This document shows, one piece after another, positions 17,750 through 27,229 of a stretch of 64,000 nucleotides of DNA. The notes below the pieces were generated by a model that saw only the letters and a list, made by a program, of their open reading frames with translations, made no database searches and was not told the origin of the DNA. The position numbers were made by a program, and so were the translations under genes. Source of the DNA: Sphingomonas trueperi (GTDB lineage Bacteria > Pseudomonadota > Alphaproteobacteria > Sphingomonadales > Sphingomonadaceae); NCBI RefSeq assembly GCF_011927635.1, contig NZ_JAATJB010000001.1:496001-560000 (forward strand), written 5' to 3'. Within the stretch, counting starts at the first letter, position 1, and each line of letters begins with the position of its first letter.

Positions 17750-20113
17750 TCACTTGGGAGGTGCTACGCGTGCCACCGCGTCCGGCGCGTCGTGCAGGCG
17801 CAGATAGAGCGTATTCCCTGCCGGTGCGGGGAGGGAGATCGTGGCGCCGACGAAGCCGAGCGGCACCGTGGTCGGCCGCGCGAAATCGGGCGAATCGCTC
17901 AATGCCGCGACGACGAACAGGTCCTGGCCGGCAAGCGTGCAGGGCGCGCCGTCTCCCGGGCAGGTCAGCCCGGTCAGCACCGGCAGCCGCGCGAGCGTGA
18001 CCAAAGGCTGCCAGTCGCCGGGCGTGCCGTCCTGTACCAGCCGGTAGCGCAGCGGGCCGGCGATACCGGCACCGAGCAGCGCGCGGGGCGTGAAATGCGC
18101 GACCACCACCTCGGCACCGACCCGCTGCAGCGCGCCGTCGCGAAAACCGAGCCGGGCGCTAGGGCCCTCGGCGCCGGCGATCTCGACCGTGCCGCCATCG
18201 CCGAGCGAGCCGCGGGTGACCTTGAACGAGAAATCGATCGCGGCATCGGCGGGCAGCACGCCGTCGGGCAGGGTGATAGGCAGCGCGCCGGTGGCGGGCT
18301 TACCGCTCGATGCGCGGCTGAGCAGCGTCGCCGCGGGGCGCGGCGCGGTCGCGCGCACCGCCAGCTTGACGCTGCGCCCGTCGCGGAGCCGCACCACCGC
18401 CTCGCCGTCGCCGGCGGGGATCGGGCCCGGCGCGGTCATCGCCAGCCGGTCGCCGTCGTTACCGCGCGACAGGGCCCCGGCGGTGAAGTGCAGCCCGCGC
18501 CAGTCGAGCCCCGCGACCTGGTCGAGCCGGGCGCCTTCCAGCACGCCCTCGGCATCGCCCTCGTGCACCACGAAGCGATCGAGCCGGCTCGCCTCCAGCC
18601 GCGCGACCAGCGGGATCGTGTCCGGCGGGGCGCTGCCGAAGCGGGCGATGTTGAGCGTGAATGCGCCGGGCTTGGCGCCCTTGAGCGGCAGCGTCATGGT
18701 CAGCTCGTCCTGGCCGGTGACCTTGAACGGCACCGGGGTGCGGGTGCCCGCGGCATCGCTGAGCGCGATCTGGCTGACGCAGAAGGCCGCGCCGCCGCGC
18801 AGCACCAGCGGATGCTCGCGCCCGACGACGACGTTGCTGTCCGGCACTGCGCGCCACGCGCCCATCTTGTCGAGCTGCACCGGCAGTCGCGGCCCGGTGA
18901 AGGGGTCGAACCCCCAGCGGCCCTGCAGCGCCGCGTTGGAGACGGTGCCGAGGTCCGCCGGCACCGCGCCGTCCAGCTTCACGCCGCCCTTCTCGACATC
19001 GGGCAGCACGGGGAAGTCGCGCGCAGCACCTTCGTTGCTGGTCACCCGCACCGAGAGCGATCGGCCGAAATCGGTGGCGTAGAGGAGCGGCGCATCCTCC
19101 AGCGGCAGCACCAGATCGGGCTTGGCGAGGCACACCGGCGTCGGCCCGCCCGCCTGCCAGATCGGCGGGGTCGCGGGCCCGATCGGCGGCAGCGGCGCGG
19201 CGAGCACCGAGCGTGGGCTCTGGAAGGAGGGCGCGGCGTTGAGCAGCAGCTTCAGCGTGTCGCCGCGGCCCAGCGCCAGCGCCGGCAGATACTGATATTG
19301 CGGGCTGCGGAACGCGCCGAACAGCTTGGCCACGTCGCGCGCCAGCCCGATGTACGAGCTGTAATAGCCGCCGCCCGCCTGGGGTGTCGCGGCGATGCTG
19401 TAGGCGAGGTCGGCGGTCGATCCGGTCAGCGTCTCGGCCAGGGTCGTGCCGCGCTGGGTCTGCAGCACCAGCGAATCGCGATTCTGGGTGAGGCACGCCG
19501 CCTGCAGCCCGCGCGGGCGCGCCAGGCATTCGGCGTTGAGCTTGATCCGCAGCGCATTGGCGAGCACCGGCGCGGCGGTGGCGAGGCGTTCGGGGGCAGT
19601 ATCGCCGATGCGGGCAATTTCGGTGACGAACGCATCGAGCCGCGCGCGGTCGAGCGAGGCCTGGAACAGGTCCTGCGCCACGCGCACGAACACGCCGGGG
19701 CGGCCTCGAACGGCGTCGCGCACCGCATCGAACCCGCCGCCGGTATCGGGCGCGAGCAGCAGCACGGCCTGTTCGGCGCCGTCGGGCACGGTCAGTTCGA
19801 GCTTGTTCTTCTTCTTGCGCCAGGTCTCGGCGACGAAGAACCAGTCCTTGGGCGGCGGGTTGGTCGCGCCGCGCAGGAAGGCGACGACCAGCAGATAATG
19901 CGCCGACTGGTCGGGCGGCAGCGCCGCCTCCGCCGTCACCTTGTCGCCCGGCTGGAGCGAAGGCACCGCGCCGATCGGCAGCGTCGTGCTGCCGCGCGTT
20001 ACCGTCAGCTTCAGGTCCGGCCCGACCAGGTCGAAGGCGTTCTGCTGGGCCTGGGCAGGGAAGGCGGCGCAGAGCAGCGCCAGCAGCAGCGGGATCAGGG
20101 GAAGGCGAGGCAT
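17750..20113 (-). CDS. Large secreted protein of unknown function
   Basis: A 787-residue protein with a clear signal peptide (MPRLPLIPLLLALLCAAFPAQAQQ). I recognise no catalytic motif. The sequence looks like a chain of beta-rich modules: an N-terminal region of about 160 residues (FDLVGPDLKLTVTRGSTTLPIG ... HYLLVVAFLRGATNPPPKDWFF), a helical part at ~165-215, and repeated Ig-like strands to the C-terminus (LTLPLKGAKPGAFTLNIARFG; LRYRLVQDGTPGDWQPL). It could be a periplasmic or surface scaffold protein. The start was set at the signal peptide Met rather than 23 codons upstream. Confidence 0.8.
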   Translation of the reverse strand: MPRLPLIPLLLALLCAAFPAQAQQNAFDLVGPDLKLTVTRGSTTLPIGAVPSLQPGDKVTAEAALPPDQSAHYLLVVAFLRGATNPPPKDWFFVAETWRKKKNKLELTVPDGAEQAVLLLAPDTGGGFDAVRDAVRGRPGVFVRVAQDLFQASLDRARLDAFVTEIARIGDTAPERLATAAPVLANALRIKLNAECLARPRGLQAACLTQNRDSLVLQTQRGTTLAETLTGSTADLAYSIAATPQAGGGYYSSYIGLARDVAKLFGAFRSPQYQYLPALALGRGDTLKLLLNAAPSFQSPRSVLAAPLPPIGPATPPIWQAGGPTPVCLAKPDLVLPLEDAPLLYATDFGRSLSVRVTSNEGAARDFPVLPDVEKGGVKLDGAVPADLGTVSNAALQGRWGFDPFTGPRLPVQLDKMGAWRAVPDSNVVVGREHPLVLRGGAAFCVSQIALSDAAGTRTPVPFKVTGQDELTMTLPLKGAKPGAFTLNIARFGSAPPDTIPLVARLEASRLDRFVVHEGDAEGVLEGARLDQVAGLDWRGLHFTAGALSRGNDGDRLAMTAPGPIPAGDGEAVVRLRDGRSVKLAVRATAPRPAATLLSRASSGKPATGALPITLPDGVLPADAAIDFSFKVTRGSLGDGGTVEIAGAEGPSARLGFRDGALQRVGAEVVVAHFTPRALLGAGIAGPLRYRLVQDGTPGDWQPLVTLARLPVLTGLTCPGDGAPCTLAGQDLFVVAALSDSPDFARPTTVPLGFVGATISLPAPAGNTLYLRLHDAPDAVARVAPPK

Positions 20114-20178
20114 CGCGCCGCTATAGGGGAAGCGGGCAGGGCAGGGCCACCGCCTGCGCGACGAGCCGTTGTATCGTG

Positions 20179-21120
20179 TCACTCAGCCACGTTGTCCGCC
20201 ACCCAGGCGCGGCGCTGGCCGAGCGGCTGGGGCGCGCCGGTGGTGGTGTCGTGCTCGGTCTGGTGCTCGAGCTCCGAATTGAGTTCGGCGCCGAACAGCA
20301 GCACATAGGACGACAGATAGAGCCAGGTGAGCAGCGCGACGATCGCGCCGAGCGAGCCATAGGTCGCATCGAAACGCCCGATATAGCGGACATAGGCGCC
20401 GAAGCCGAGCGTCAGCCCCAGCCAGAGCAAGGCGGCGAGCAGCGATCCGGGCGTGATCCACGTCCAGCGCGGCTTCCCGCGCGACGGGCCAAAGCGGTAG
20501 AGCGCCGCCGCGCCCGCCGCTCCGGCCAGCGTCAGCAGTACATGGCTGACGATCTTGCCGAGCACGAGCAGCGCGTCGGGGGCGAAGGGCAGCAGGCGAT
20601 CGAGCGCGCCGAGTGCGGTCATCGCGCCGGCTGCGAGCACCGCCGCGATCACGGCGCCGAGCGTGATCGTCAGCGCGGTGAGGTTCACCCACACGAAGTT
20701 GCGCTTCTCCTTCTCCTCATAGGCAATGTTGAGCGCGGCGATGATCGCCCCGGCGCCGTTGCGCGCGCCGAACAGCGCGATGGCGAGCGCAATCAGGATG
20801 CCGAAGCCCTTCCGGCTATCCGGGCTGTCGACGAGGCCGAGCAGCTGGTCGCCCACCACCGCGGCGATGTCGCGCGGCAGGATGGTGGAAAGCGCGCGGA
20901 CATCGTGCAGCACGGTAGCCGGATCGGCGATCAGCCCATAGCTCAGCACCACCGCGCCGAGCAGCGGCACCAGCGCGAGGAATCCGTAAAAGGCGACGCC
21001 GGCGGCGATCAGCCCAATATTGTCGTCGCTTGCCTCGTTCCAGCTGCGCCACAGCACGGACTTCCAGCCGGCCCAGGGCATTGCCCATGGGCTGCGCGCG
21101 TCGCGCCCTTTCGGATCCAT
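20179..21120 (-). CDS. YihY/BrkB family inner-membrane protein
   Basis: A 313-residue membrane protein with about six transmembrane helices and YihY family features: NIGLIAAGVAFYGFLALVPLLGAVVLSYG, LLGLVDSPDSRKGFGILIALAIALFGARNGAGAIIAALNIAYEE and the C-terminal TYGSLGAIVALLTWLYLSSYVLLFGAELNSELEHQT. The family was once labelled ribonuclease BN in error; its true role is unknown, with transport or envelope homeostasis suggested. The ATG at 21120 follows GGGGAAG. It lies between dinB and the secreted 787-residue protein, all on the same strand. Confidence 0.93.
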   Translation of the reverse strand: MDPKGRDARSPWAMPWAGWKSVLWRSWNEASDDNIGLIAAGVAFYGFLALVPLLGAVVLSYGLIADPATVLHDVRALSTILPRDIAAVVGDQLLGLVDSPDSRKGFGILIALAIALFGARNGAGAIIAALNIAYEEKEKRNFVWVNLTALTITLGAVIAAVLAAGAMTALGALDRLLPFAPDALLVLGKIVSHVLLTLAGAAGAAALYRFGPSRGKPRWTWITPGSLLAALLWLGLTLGFGAYVRYIGRFDATYGSLGAIVALLTWLYLSSYVLLFGAELNSELEHQTEHDTTTGAPQPLGQRRAWVADNVAE

Positions 21121-21212
21121 CCTGCTTCCCCTGTTTCTTGTGGCGGGAAAGCGCGCGACCCGCGGAGCGGGTTCCTTGCGCACCAAGGTGCAGGGTGTTG
21201 AAATCGCGTCGG

Positions 21213-22298
21213 TTAGGCCATGTCGGCATGGCCGAACAGCGGCAACGGCTCGGCCAGCCCGCGTTCGAAGTTGGAGACGGTCACCCCCACCAGCCTGATG
21301 CCCTTGGGCGTCGGCAGCACCGAGCGCAGCAGCGCGATGCTGGCGGCGTGGAGCTGCTCGCGGCTGGTGATCGGCGCGGTGTGGCTGCGGCTGCGGGTGA
21401 TGATCTGGAAGTCGGCGTACTTGATCTTCACCGTGGCGGTGCGGCCGAACCCCTGGGTGCGCTCGCACCATTCCCACACGTCGTCGGCCTGGCCCAGCAC
21501 CGCCGCCTCGATCTCGGCGTCCTCGGTGAGGTCGCGGCTGAAGGTGGTCTCCGAGCCCGAGGACTTGCGCTCGCGGTTGGGGTTCACCGGCCGCTCGTCG
21601 ATACCGCGGACGATCTGGTGATACCATTCGGCGCTGCTGCCGAAATGCTGCTGGAGGAAGTCGAGCGACTTGGCGCGCAGATCCGCGCCCGTCTCGATCC
21701 CCAGCCGCTGCATCTTGGCCGCGGTCACCGGTCCCACGCCGTGGAAGCGCGAGACGGGCAGCGTCTCCACCCAGGCCGCGCCCATGTCCGGGGTGACGGC
21801 GAACTGGCCATTGGGCTTGCGATGGTCCGAGGCGAGCTTGGCGAGGAACTTGTTGTAGGAAACGCCGGCCGAGGCGGTGAGGCCGGTCTCCGCCAGGATG
21901 CGCGCGCGGATCTCCTTGGCGGTCGCCCAGGCGGTGCCGAGCCCGCGGCGGTCCTCGGTCACGTCGAGATAGGCTTCGTCGAGCGACAGCGGCTGGATCA
22001 GGTCGGTATAGTCGGCGAAGATCGCATGGATCTGCTGCGACACCGCCTTGTACACGTCGAACCTGGGCCGCACGAAGATCAGGTCGGGGCAGCGCCTGAG
22101 CGCGGTGACCGAGGGCAGGGCCGAGCGTACCCCGAAGGTGCGCGCCTCGTAGCTCGCCGCCGCGACCACGCCGCGCGCCGCCGCCGATCCCACCGCCACC
22201 GGCTTGCCGCGCAGCGACGGATCGTCGCGCTGCTCGACCGAGGCGTAGAACGCATCCATGTCGATATGCAGGATTTTCCGAGTGGGCGGCGGGGCCAT
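21213..22298 (-). CDS. dinB: DNA polymerase IV
   Basis: A 361-residue Y-family translesion polymerase. The catalytic carboxylates lie in ILHIDMDAFYASVE and PLSLDEAYLDVTED. The steric-gate region, the helix-hairpin-helix VSRFHGVGPVTAAKMQRLG and the little-finger segment SSGSETTFSRDL are all present. The protein ends in PLPLFGHADMA, lacking the classical QLxLF beta-clamp motif, although PLPLFG may be a degenerate version. An in-frame ATG at 22355 would add 19 residues; MAPPPTRK at 22298 fits the family better. It runs divergently from the SGNH hydrolase gene. Confidence 0.94.
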   Translation of the reverse strand: MAPPPTRKILHIDMDAFYASVEQRDDPSLRGKPVAVGSAAARGVVAAASYEARTFGVRSALPSVTALRRCPDLIFVRPRFDVYKAVSQQIHAIFADYTDLIQPLSLDEAYLDVTEDRRGLGTAWATAKEIRARILAETGLTASAGVSYNKFLAKLASDHRKPNGQFAVTPDMGAAWVETLPVSRFHGVGPVTAAKMQRLGIETGADLRAKSLDFLQQHFGSSAEWYHQIVRGIDERPVNPNRERKSSGSETTFSRDLTEDAEIEAAVLGQADDVWEWCERTQGFGRTATVKIKYADFQIITRSRSHTAPITSREQLHAASIALLRSVLPTPKGIRLVGVTVSNFERGLAEPLPLFGHADMA

Positions 22299-22390
22299 GG
22301 CGGGGATATACCGCCGGATGAACGAATAGGGAACAGCGTTTCCGCCCCAAGTCATTGTGGAACGGACGGGCGGGCGGCTAAGGAAGCGTC

Positions 22391-23269
22391 ATGCCAACCT
22401 TTGCTCGCCGCCTTGCCCTCCTGCTGGCCTGTTTCCTCTGGACGCTGCCCGCGGCGGCGAAGACGATCCTGTTCGTCGGCAACAGCTTCACCTTCGGTGC
22501 CAATTCGCCGGTGATGCGCTACCGCCCCGATCGCGTGACCGACCTCAACCGCGAGGGTATCGGCGGGGTGCCCGCGCTGTTCCGCACCTTCACCATCGAA
22601 GCGGGGCTCGACTGGCAGGTGAGCCTCGAGACCTCGCCCGGCAAGGATCTCGCCTGGCATTTCGCCAATCGCCGCGCGCTGATCGACCGGCGCTGGGACG
22701 TGGTGGTGCTGCAGGGGTACAGCACGCTCGATGCGGAGCGGCCGGGCGATCCCACCCGGCATCTGGCGGCAGCGCGCGAACTGGCGGCGCTGTTCCATGC
22801 GCGCAACCCGGCGGCGCAGGTCAACCTGGTCGCGACCTGGTCGCGCGCAGACCAGACCTATCGCCCCGGCGGGCATTGGCACGGCGCGTCGATCTATCGC
22901 ATGGCCGAGGATCTGCTCGCCGCCAATCGGCTGGCGCTGATGCCGGGCTCGGGCATCTTCGGCGTGCTGCCGGTCGGCACCGCCTGGAACCGAGCGATCC
23001 GCGACGGCTATGCGGATCCCAATCCCTACGACGGCGTGGCGTTCGGCCAGGTGAGCCTGTGGACCTGGGACCAGTATCACGCCAGCGCCGAGGGCTATTA
23101 TCTGGAGGCGCTGGTCGCATTCGGCGCGATCACCGGCCGCGATCCGCGCAGCCTGGGCCCGCGCGAGCGCGCCGCCGAGGATCTGGGGATCAACCCCGAG
23201 GTCGCCCGGCGGTTGCGCGACGTCGCCGCCGCCGAGCTGGCGGCTCAGCGGGTCGGCGGCGCCCCGTAA
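22391..23269 (+). CDS. Secreted SGNH/GDSL-type hydrolase
   Basis: A 292-residue protein with a signal peptide (MPTFARRLALLLACFLWTLPAAA). Block I is KTILFVGNSFTFGAN, with the Ser nucleophile at ~36. The C-terminal block WDQYHASAEGYYLEALVAFGAITG supplies the Asp/His pair. WDVVVLQGYSTLD resembles block III. It belongs with the DUF4886-like side of the SGNH superfamily. The 3' end overlaps the convergent GH115 gene by 25 bp. Deacetylation of xylan or another glycan is plausible from that neighbour, but the substrate is not shown by the sequence. Confidence 0.85.
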   Translation: MPTFARRLALLLACFLWTLPAAAKTILFVGNSFTFGANSPVMRYRPDRVTDLNREGIGGVPALFRTFTIEAGLDWQVSLETSPGKDLAWHFANRRALIDRRWDVVVLQGYSTLDAERPGDPTRHLAAARELAALFHARNPAAQVNLVATWSRADQTYRPGGHWHGASIYRMAEDLLAANRLALMPGSGIFGVLPVGTAWNRAIRDGYADPNPYDGVAFGQVSLWTWDQYHASAEGYYLEALVAFGAITGRDPRSLGPRERAAEDLGINPEVARRLRDVAAAELAAQRVGGAP

Positions 23270-25995
23270 TAGTCGGGCGCGCCGTCGAGGCGCACATCGA
23301 TCCGGTCGAGCAGGAAACCCGGGTCCATCGCGAAGACCTCGATCCTGTGCGCGCCGGCGGCCAGCAGGCCGAGCTTGAGCGAGCGGGTCGCGGTGTTGGA
23401 AAGGACGTTGACCTTCCACTCGTCGCTGCGGCCATGGGTTTCATAGTCCAGCACGGTGATCGCGCCGCCATCCACCCGCACGCCGATGCGGAGCTTGTTG
23501 GCGGAGGTGAGGGCGTGGACGGGCAGCGCGACGATCCTGAGCTCGGCATCGCCCTTGTTGCCCAGCACGAAGGGCAGGGCGAGCGGGGCGGCAGCGTCGG
23601 CCTTGTCGCTGGAGGGCAGGTCGAGCTTGCTGCGCAGCACGGCGCCGCGTGAGCCCAGTTCGGCGATCCGCTCCCACGGCGTGCCGGCCAGCTTCAGGTC
23701 TGCCGGGGTGAGCGAGATGATGTGGTTCACCTCGGGGGTGGCGTCGCCGGCGGGGAAGGGCTGGAGCACCGGTTCCAGATAGACCATCGCGCCGTTGCAG
23801 CGGATCTTGCCCGCGGCGATCGGGCCCTTGCCGTCATAGTGCACCGCGACGCGCATCTCGTAGCCGTTGCTGGCATCGAGCCGGCCGGCGCGGGCGGAGA
23901 GTTCGACGCCTTCCAGCCCCTCGACCGTCCAGTCGCTCACCGCGCCCTTGCCGTACACGGTCATGTACCGCGTCTCCGCCTTGCCGGGGGCGAAGGCGAG
24001 CGCGCGGGCATCGGCGCCACATGGTGCGACGGGCGTGAGATCGATCTTGGGATAGGGCGGTTCGGCGAACACGGCGAGCTGGCGCGGGGCCATGTCCATG
24101 ATGCCGCGCCACTTGCCGCCATTCTGGGCATTATAGGCGGCGGTATCGGCGACGATGGTCTGGTGCGCGGCGCGGGCTTGCTCCGCGAGCGCATTGGTAC
24201 TGGCACGGCCCTGGCGGGCATAGAGCGCGGCGAGATCGAGCTTGAGGTTGCGCTCGTTGAGCTTGGCCGCGCCGCGCACCGGGTAGAGGACCAGCTGGAA
24301 GAAGGCGTCGCGGCGATCGGCGGGCATGGTCGCGGCCAGCGCTTCGGCCTTGGCGAGCAGCGCCTGGTAGCGGGCGATCCGCGCCTCTGCCTCGCCGCCG
24401 CCGGAACGGACATAGTCGCCGATGCGGATCGGGGTCTCGGGCTCGACGGTGCTAAAGCCCATGAACTCGGGCTTCCGCTCCCAGGCGAGGTCGTAAAATT
24501 CCATCAGCACATCGGCCACCGCCGGACCTTGCTGCGGCCCGAACTGCTCGGCCGCCCAATCCGCCAGCTGCGCGCGTACCGGCTTGGCCAGCAGCTTCGT
24601 GTCGAAGGCGATATCGAGGAAATAGCTGGTCAGCACCTCGCCCGGCTTGATGTCGCCGACATTCACCACCCACAATTTCCGGGTGCCGGTCTGCCATGCG
24701 CGGTCGAGCTGTTCGCGGATCAGCCCTGGATGAGTGGTCGCCAGCCACAGATAGTCGTGCGGCCGCCCCCAATAGCTGATGTGGTAATAGAGGCCCGAGC
24801 CGCCCTTGCGCGCGCGCTCGGCGGCGGTGGGCAGTTGGCCGAGATAGCCGTAATTGTCCTCGGGCCAGACGAGCGTCACGTCCTCGGGCACCTTCAGCCC
24901 GCTGCGATAGACGTCCAGCACCTCCTTGTAGAGCGTCAGCACCTGCGGCACCTGGTCGGCCGGCTTGCCCTGCGCGGTGGCGAGCAGGCCGCGCTGCAGG
25001 TCGATCGCCTGGCTGGTGGCGGCGAGCGCCTGTTCGGGGCTCCTGGCGCCTTCCAGTGCGGAGTCGTGCTTGCCGCGCAGGCCGATCGTGTAGACGTTCT
25101 CGAAGCCCTTCACGTCGTCCACGCGGCGGCGCCAATAGTCGACCATGCGGTCGCGGTTGGTGAAGAAGTTGAACGGCCCCTCGGTCTTCTCGTCCCACTC
25201 GCGGACATTGTTGCGCAGCATCGGCTCGGCATGCGAGGTGCCGACGACGATGCCGTAGGCCTTGGCCATCTCGGCATTGCCGGGGATCTGGTAGAAGGGC
25301 TTGGTGCTTTCGTGCATCGCCGGCCAGATCAGATTCGCCTTGAGCCGCCACATCAGCTCGAAGACTCTCGCGTAGGTCTTGGGGCCGATATCGCCGGTCT
25401 CGGGCTCATAGGTCTTGGCCGCCCAGGGCTGGAGGCCCCAATCCTCGTCGTTGAGGAAGATGCCGCGATACTGGACCGACGGCGCGTCGGAGAGCAGCCG
25501 GCGGCCGTCGACCACCAGCCGGTCGGCATGGCGCGGGGTGACGTCCGCCCACCATTCCCAGGCCGAGATTCCGATCGCGCGGCTGAGGTCCACCGTGCCC
25601 CAGATCGCACCGCGCGGGTCCGAGCCGGCGATCAGCAGGTAGGAGCGGCCGGGGTGCTGCTTGGAGGGGGCGAGAACGCGGATATAGCGTTCCCACTGGC
25701 CGTTCAGCGCGGCGAGATCGACCTTCGCGTCGGCCGCCACGGCGCGGACCAAGGCGGAATCCTTTTGCCCGATGACGATGCAGAGCTTGGCGCAGGCGGC
25801 GAGGTCGCTTGCTACGAGGGGCGTCTTCCCCGCACGCTTGCCGATGTCGCGGGCGAGCAGTTCGCCCGCGAGCTTGGCCGAGGTCGCGTCGTCATGGACG
25901 ATGGTCGCGGTGGTGTGGCCGTCGAACAGCACCGCCTGCTGGGCGTGTACGGCGGTTGGAAGGGCGAGGAGAGCGGGCAGGGCGAGATGACGCAT
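23245..25995 (-). CDS. GH115 xylan alpha-1,2-glucuronidase
   Basis: A 916-residue secreted enzyme with a signal peptide (MRHLALPALLALPTAVHAQQ). GH115 features include the N-terminal ATIVHDDATSAKLAGELLARDI domain, GAIWGTVDLSRAIGISAWEWWADVTP, VQYRGIFLNDEDWGLQPWA, LWRLKANLIWPAMHE-type and LVWPEDNYGYLGQLP segments, plus a C-terminal beta domain. The family removes (4-O-methyl-)glucuronic acid from internal and terminal xylose of glucuronoxylan. I start it at 25995; a longer in-frame start at 26067 would lie inside a palindromic repeat. It overlaps the convergent SGNH gene by 25 bp. Confidence 0.94.
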   Translation of the reverse strand: MRHLALPALLALPTAVHAQQAVLFDGHTTATIVHDDATSAKLAGELLARDIGKRAGKTPLVASDLAACAKLCIVIGQKDSALVRAVAADAKVDLAALNGQWERYIRVLAPSKQHPGRSYLLIAGSDPRGAIWGTVDLSRAIGISAWEWWADVTPRHADRLVVDGRRLLSDAPSVQYRGIFLNDEDWGLQPWAAKTYEPETGDIGPKTYARVFELMWRLKANLIWPAMHESTKPFYQIPGNAEMAKAYGIVVGTSHAEPMLRNNVREWDEKTEGPFNFFTNRDRMVDYWRRRVDDVKGFENVYTIGLRGKHDSALEGARSPEQALAATSQAIDLQRGLLATAQGKPADQVPQVLTLYKEVLDVYRSGLKVPEDVTLVWPEDNYGYLGQLPTAAERARKGGSGLYYHISYWGRPHDYLWLATTHPGLIREQLDRAWQTGTRKLWVVNVGDIKPGEVLTSYFLDIAFDTKLLAKPVRAQLADWAAEQFGPQQGPAVADVLMEFYDLAWERKPEFMGFSTVEPETPIRIGDYVRSGGGEAEARIARYQALLAKAEALAATMPADRRDAFFQLVLYPVRGAAKLNERNLKLDLAALYARQGRASTNALAEQARAAHQTIVADTAAYNAQNGGKWRGIMDMAPRQLAVFAEPPYPKIDLTPVAPCGADARALAFAPGKAETRYMTVYGKGAVSDWTVEGLEGVELSARAGRLDASNGYEMRVAVHYDGKGPIAAGKIRCNGAMVYLEPVLQPFPAGDATPEVNHIISLTPADLKLAGTPWERIAELGSRGAVLRSKLDLPSSDKADAAAPLALPFVLGNKGDAELRIVALPVHALTSANKLRIGVRVDGGAITVLDYETHGRSDEWKVNVLSNTATRSLKLGLLAAGAHRIEVFAMDPGFLLDRIDVRLDGAPDYYGAPPTR

Positions 25996-26040
25996 GCTGG
26001 GGCTTGAAGCATGGCGAAGGCCGGAAGGGAATCCCCAGAT

Positions 26041-26202
26041 CCTCCCCGGAACGGGGAGGGGGACCAAGGCGCGCAGCGGCTTGGTGGAGGGGCCGCGCCG
26101 TTAGGCGCGGGTGGGCTGAAGCGTGGGGATACCGCCGCGTGCCGCGGCGGCCCCTCCACCACCGCCTTCGGCGGCGGTCCCCCTCCCCGCGCCGGGGAGG
26201 AT
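26041..26202. repeat. 162-bp near-perfect inverted repeat between GH115 and holA
   Basis: Left arm TCCTCCCCGG..CGGGGAGGGGGACC pairs with right arm GGTCCCCCTCCCCG..CGGGGAGGA. An inner pair, GGTGGAGGGGCCGC (26084-26097) and GCGGCCCCTCCACC (26148-26161), continues the symmetry. It fills the gap between two same-strand genes. It is a different family from the double-hairpin units at 1274, 55067 and 61047. It may terminate transcription in both directions. Confidence 0.8.
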
Positions 26203-26206
26203 CGAG

Positions 26207-27229
26207 TCAGCCCTTCGCCCGTGCCGCAGCTCGCGCGATCGCGACGCACTCCACTTCCGCCAGCAACTCCCCCGCGCTGCCCGAACTCATCATCGTCCGC
26301 TCGGCCGTCCGCACCCGCTCGATCGCCCGCGCGATCTGCGGCGCGGACCAGCGGCGGAGTGCGCGACCGGTGGCGGGGCGTTCCTTGAAGAAGACGCGGT
26401 GGCGTTCCATCGCGTCGTCGACGCTGGCGCCCTGGTCCATCTCGGCGCGCAGTTCGGCCAGCGTCATCAGCCGGCGGACCAGCTGGCGCAGCAGCGGAAT
26501 CGCCGAGCCGCCGCCTTCGCCCAGCTTGGCCAGCTCCTCGCCGACTTCGGCCACGCGCCCGTCGAGCACCGCCTCGATCGCGCCGAACAGCTCGCCTTCG
26601 CCGAGGTCCGCGCCGATCGCATCCAGCGCCGCGCCATCCGCATCGCGCGGATGTTCGGGATCGGCATCGAGGAACAGCGCCAGCTTCTCGATCTCGCGAG
26701 TCAGCACCGCGCGGTCGCCGGCCGAGGCCAGCGCCAGCCGGTGCGGCACGTCGCCGGTGAGGCGCAGCCCGTGCTCGCGCGCGATCGTGCCCGCCAGCTG
26801 GGCCGCGCCCGCGCCTTCGGGCACGTAGCAGGCGAACGCCATGGCGGTCGGCGCGGCGATCGCCGCCTTGACCAGCTTGCCGCTGGTCTTGAGGTTCGGC
26901 CCGATCGCGACCACCGGATTGCCCGCGCGCTCGGCGCCGAGCAGCAGCGCGATCGCCTCGGCCGCGCCTTCCTCGATATTGGAAACCCGGATGTAGCGCG
27001 GTCCCCCGAACAGCGAGAGCGACGCCGCCTCGTCCGCAAGCAGCCCGGGCTGGTCGCGCAGCATCTTCATGTCGATGTCGATGCGCTCGACGTCCGGCCC
27101 CAGCGCCTTGCCGAGCCGCTGCGCGAGATCGGCGGCACCCGCTTCGTCGGGGCCGTGGAGCAGATAGAGCCGGGTACCGGGCCTGGGCGAATCTACCGCC
27201 GCGCGGATCTGGCCCGCATTGGCCTTCAC
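26207..27229 (-). CDS. holA: DNA polymerase III, delta subunit
   Basis: A 340-residue clamp-loader subunit that opens the beta sliding clamp. Family pattern: LYLLHGPDEAGAADLAQRLGKAL near the N-terminus, SLFGGPRYIRVSNIEEGAAEAI, and the helical C-terminal collar domain (GGSAIPLLRQLVRRLMTLAELRAEM ... ALRRWSAPQIARAIERVRTAERTMMSSG). The GTG start overlaps the lptE stop (GTGA). It is the last gene of the DUF3576-leuS-lptE-holA operon. Confidence 0.93.
   Translation of the reverse strand: MKANAGQIRAAVDSPRPGTRLYLLHGPDEAGAADLAQRLGKALGPDVERIDIDMKMLRDQPGLLADEAASLSLFGGPRYIRVSNIEEGAAEAIALLLGAERAGNPVVAIGPNLKTSGKLVKAAIAAPTAMAFACYVPEGAGAAQLAGTIAREHGLRLTGDVPHRLALASAGDRAVLTREIEKLALFLDADPEHPRDADGAALDAIGADLGEGELFGAIEAVLDGRVAEVGEELAKLGEGGGSAIPLLRQLVRRLMTLAELRAEMDQGASVDDAMERHRVFFKERPATGRALRRWSAPQIARAIERVRTAERTMMSSGSAGELLAEVECVAIARAAARAKG

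Noticed and set aside
17729..20308. 859-codon plus-strand frame
   Set aside because: It is antisense to the secreted 787-residue protein, which has a signal peptide and normal amino-acid use. The antisense frame has neither.
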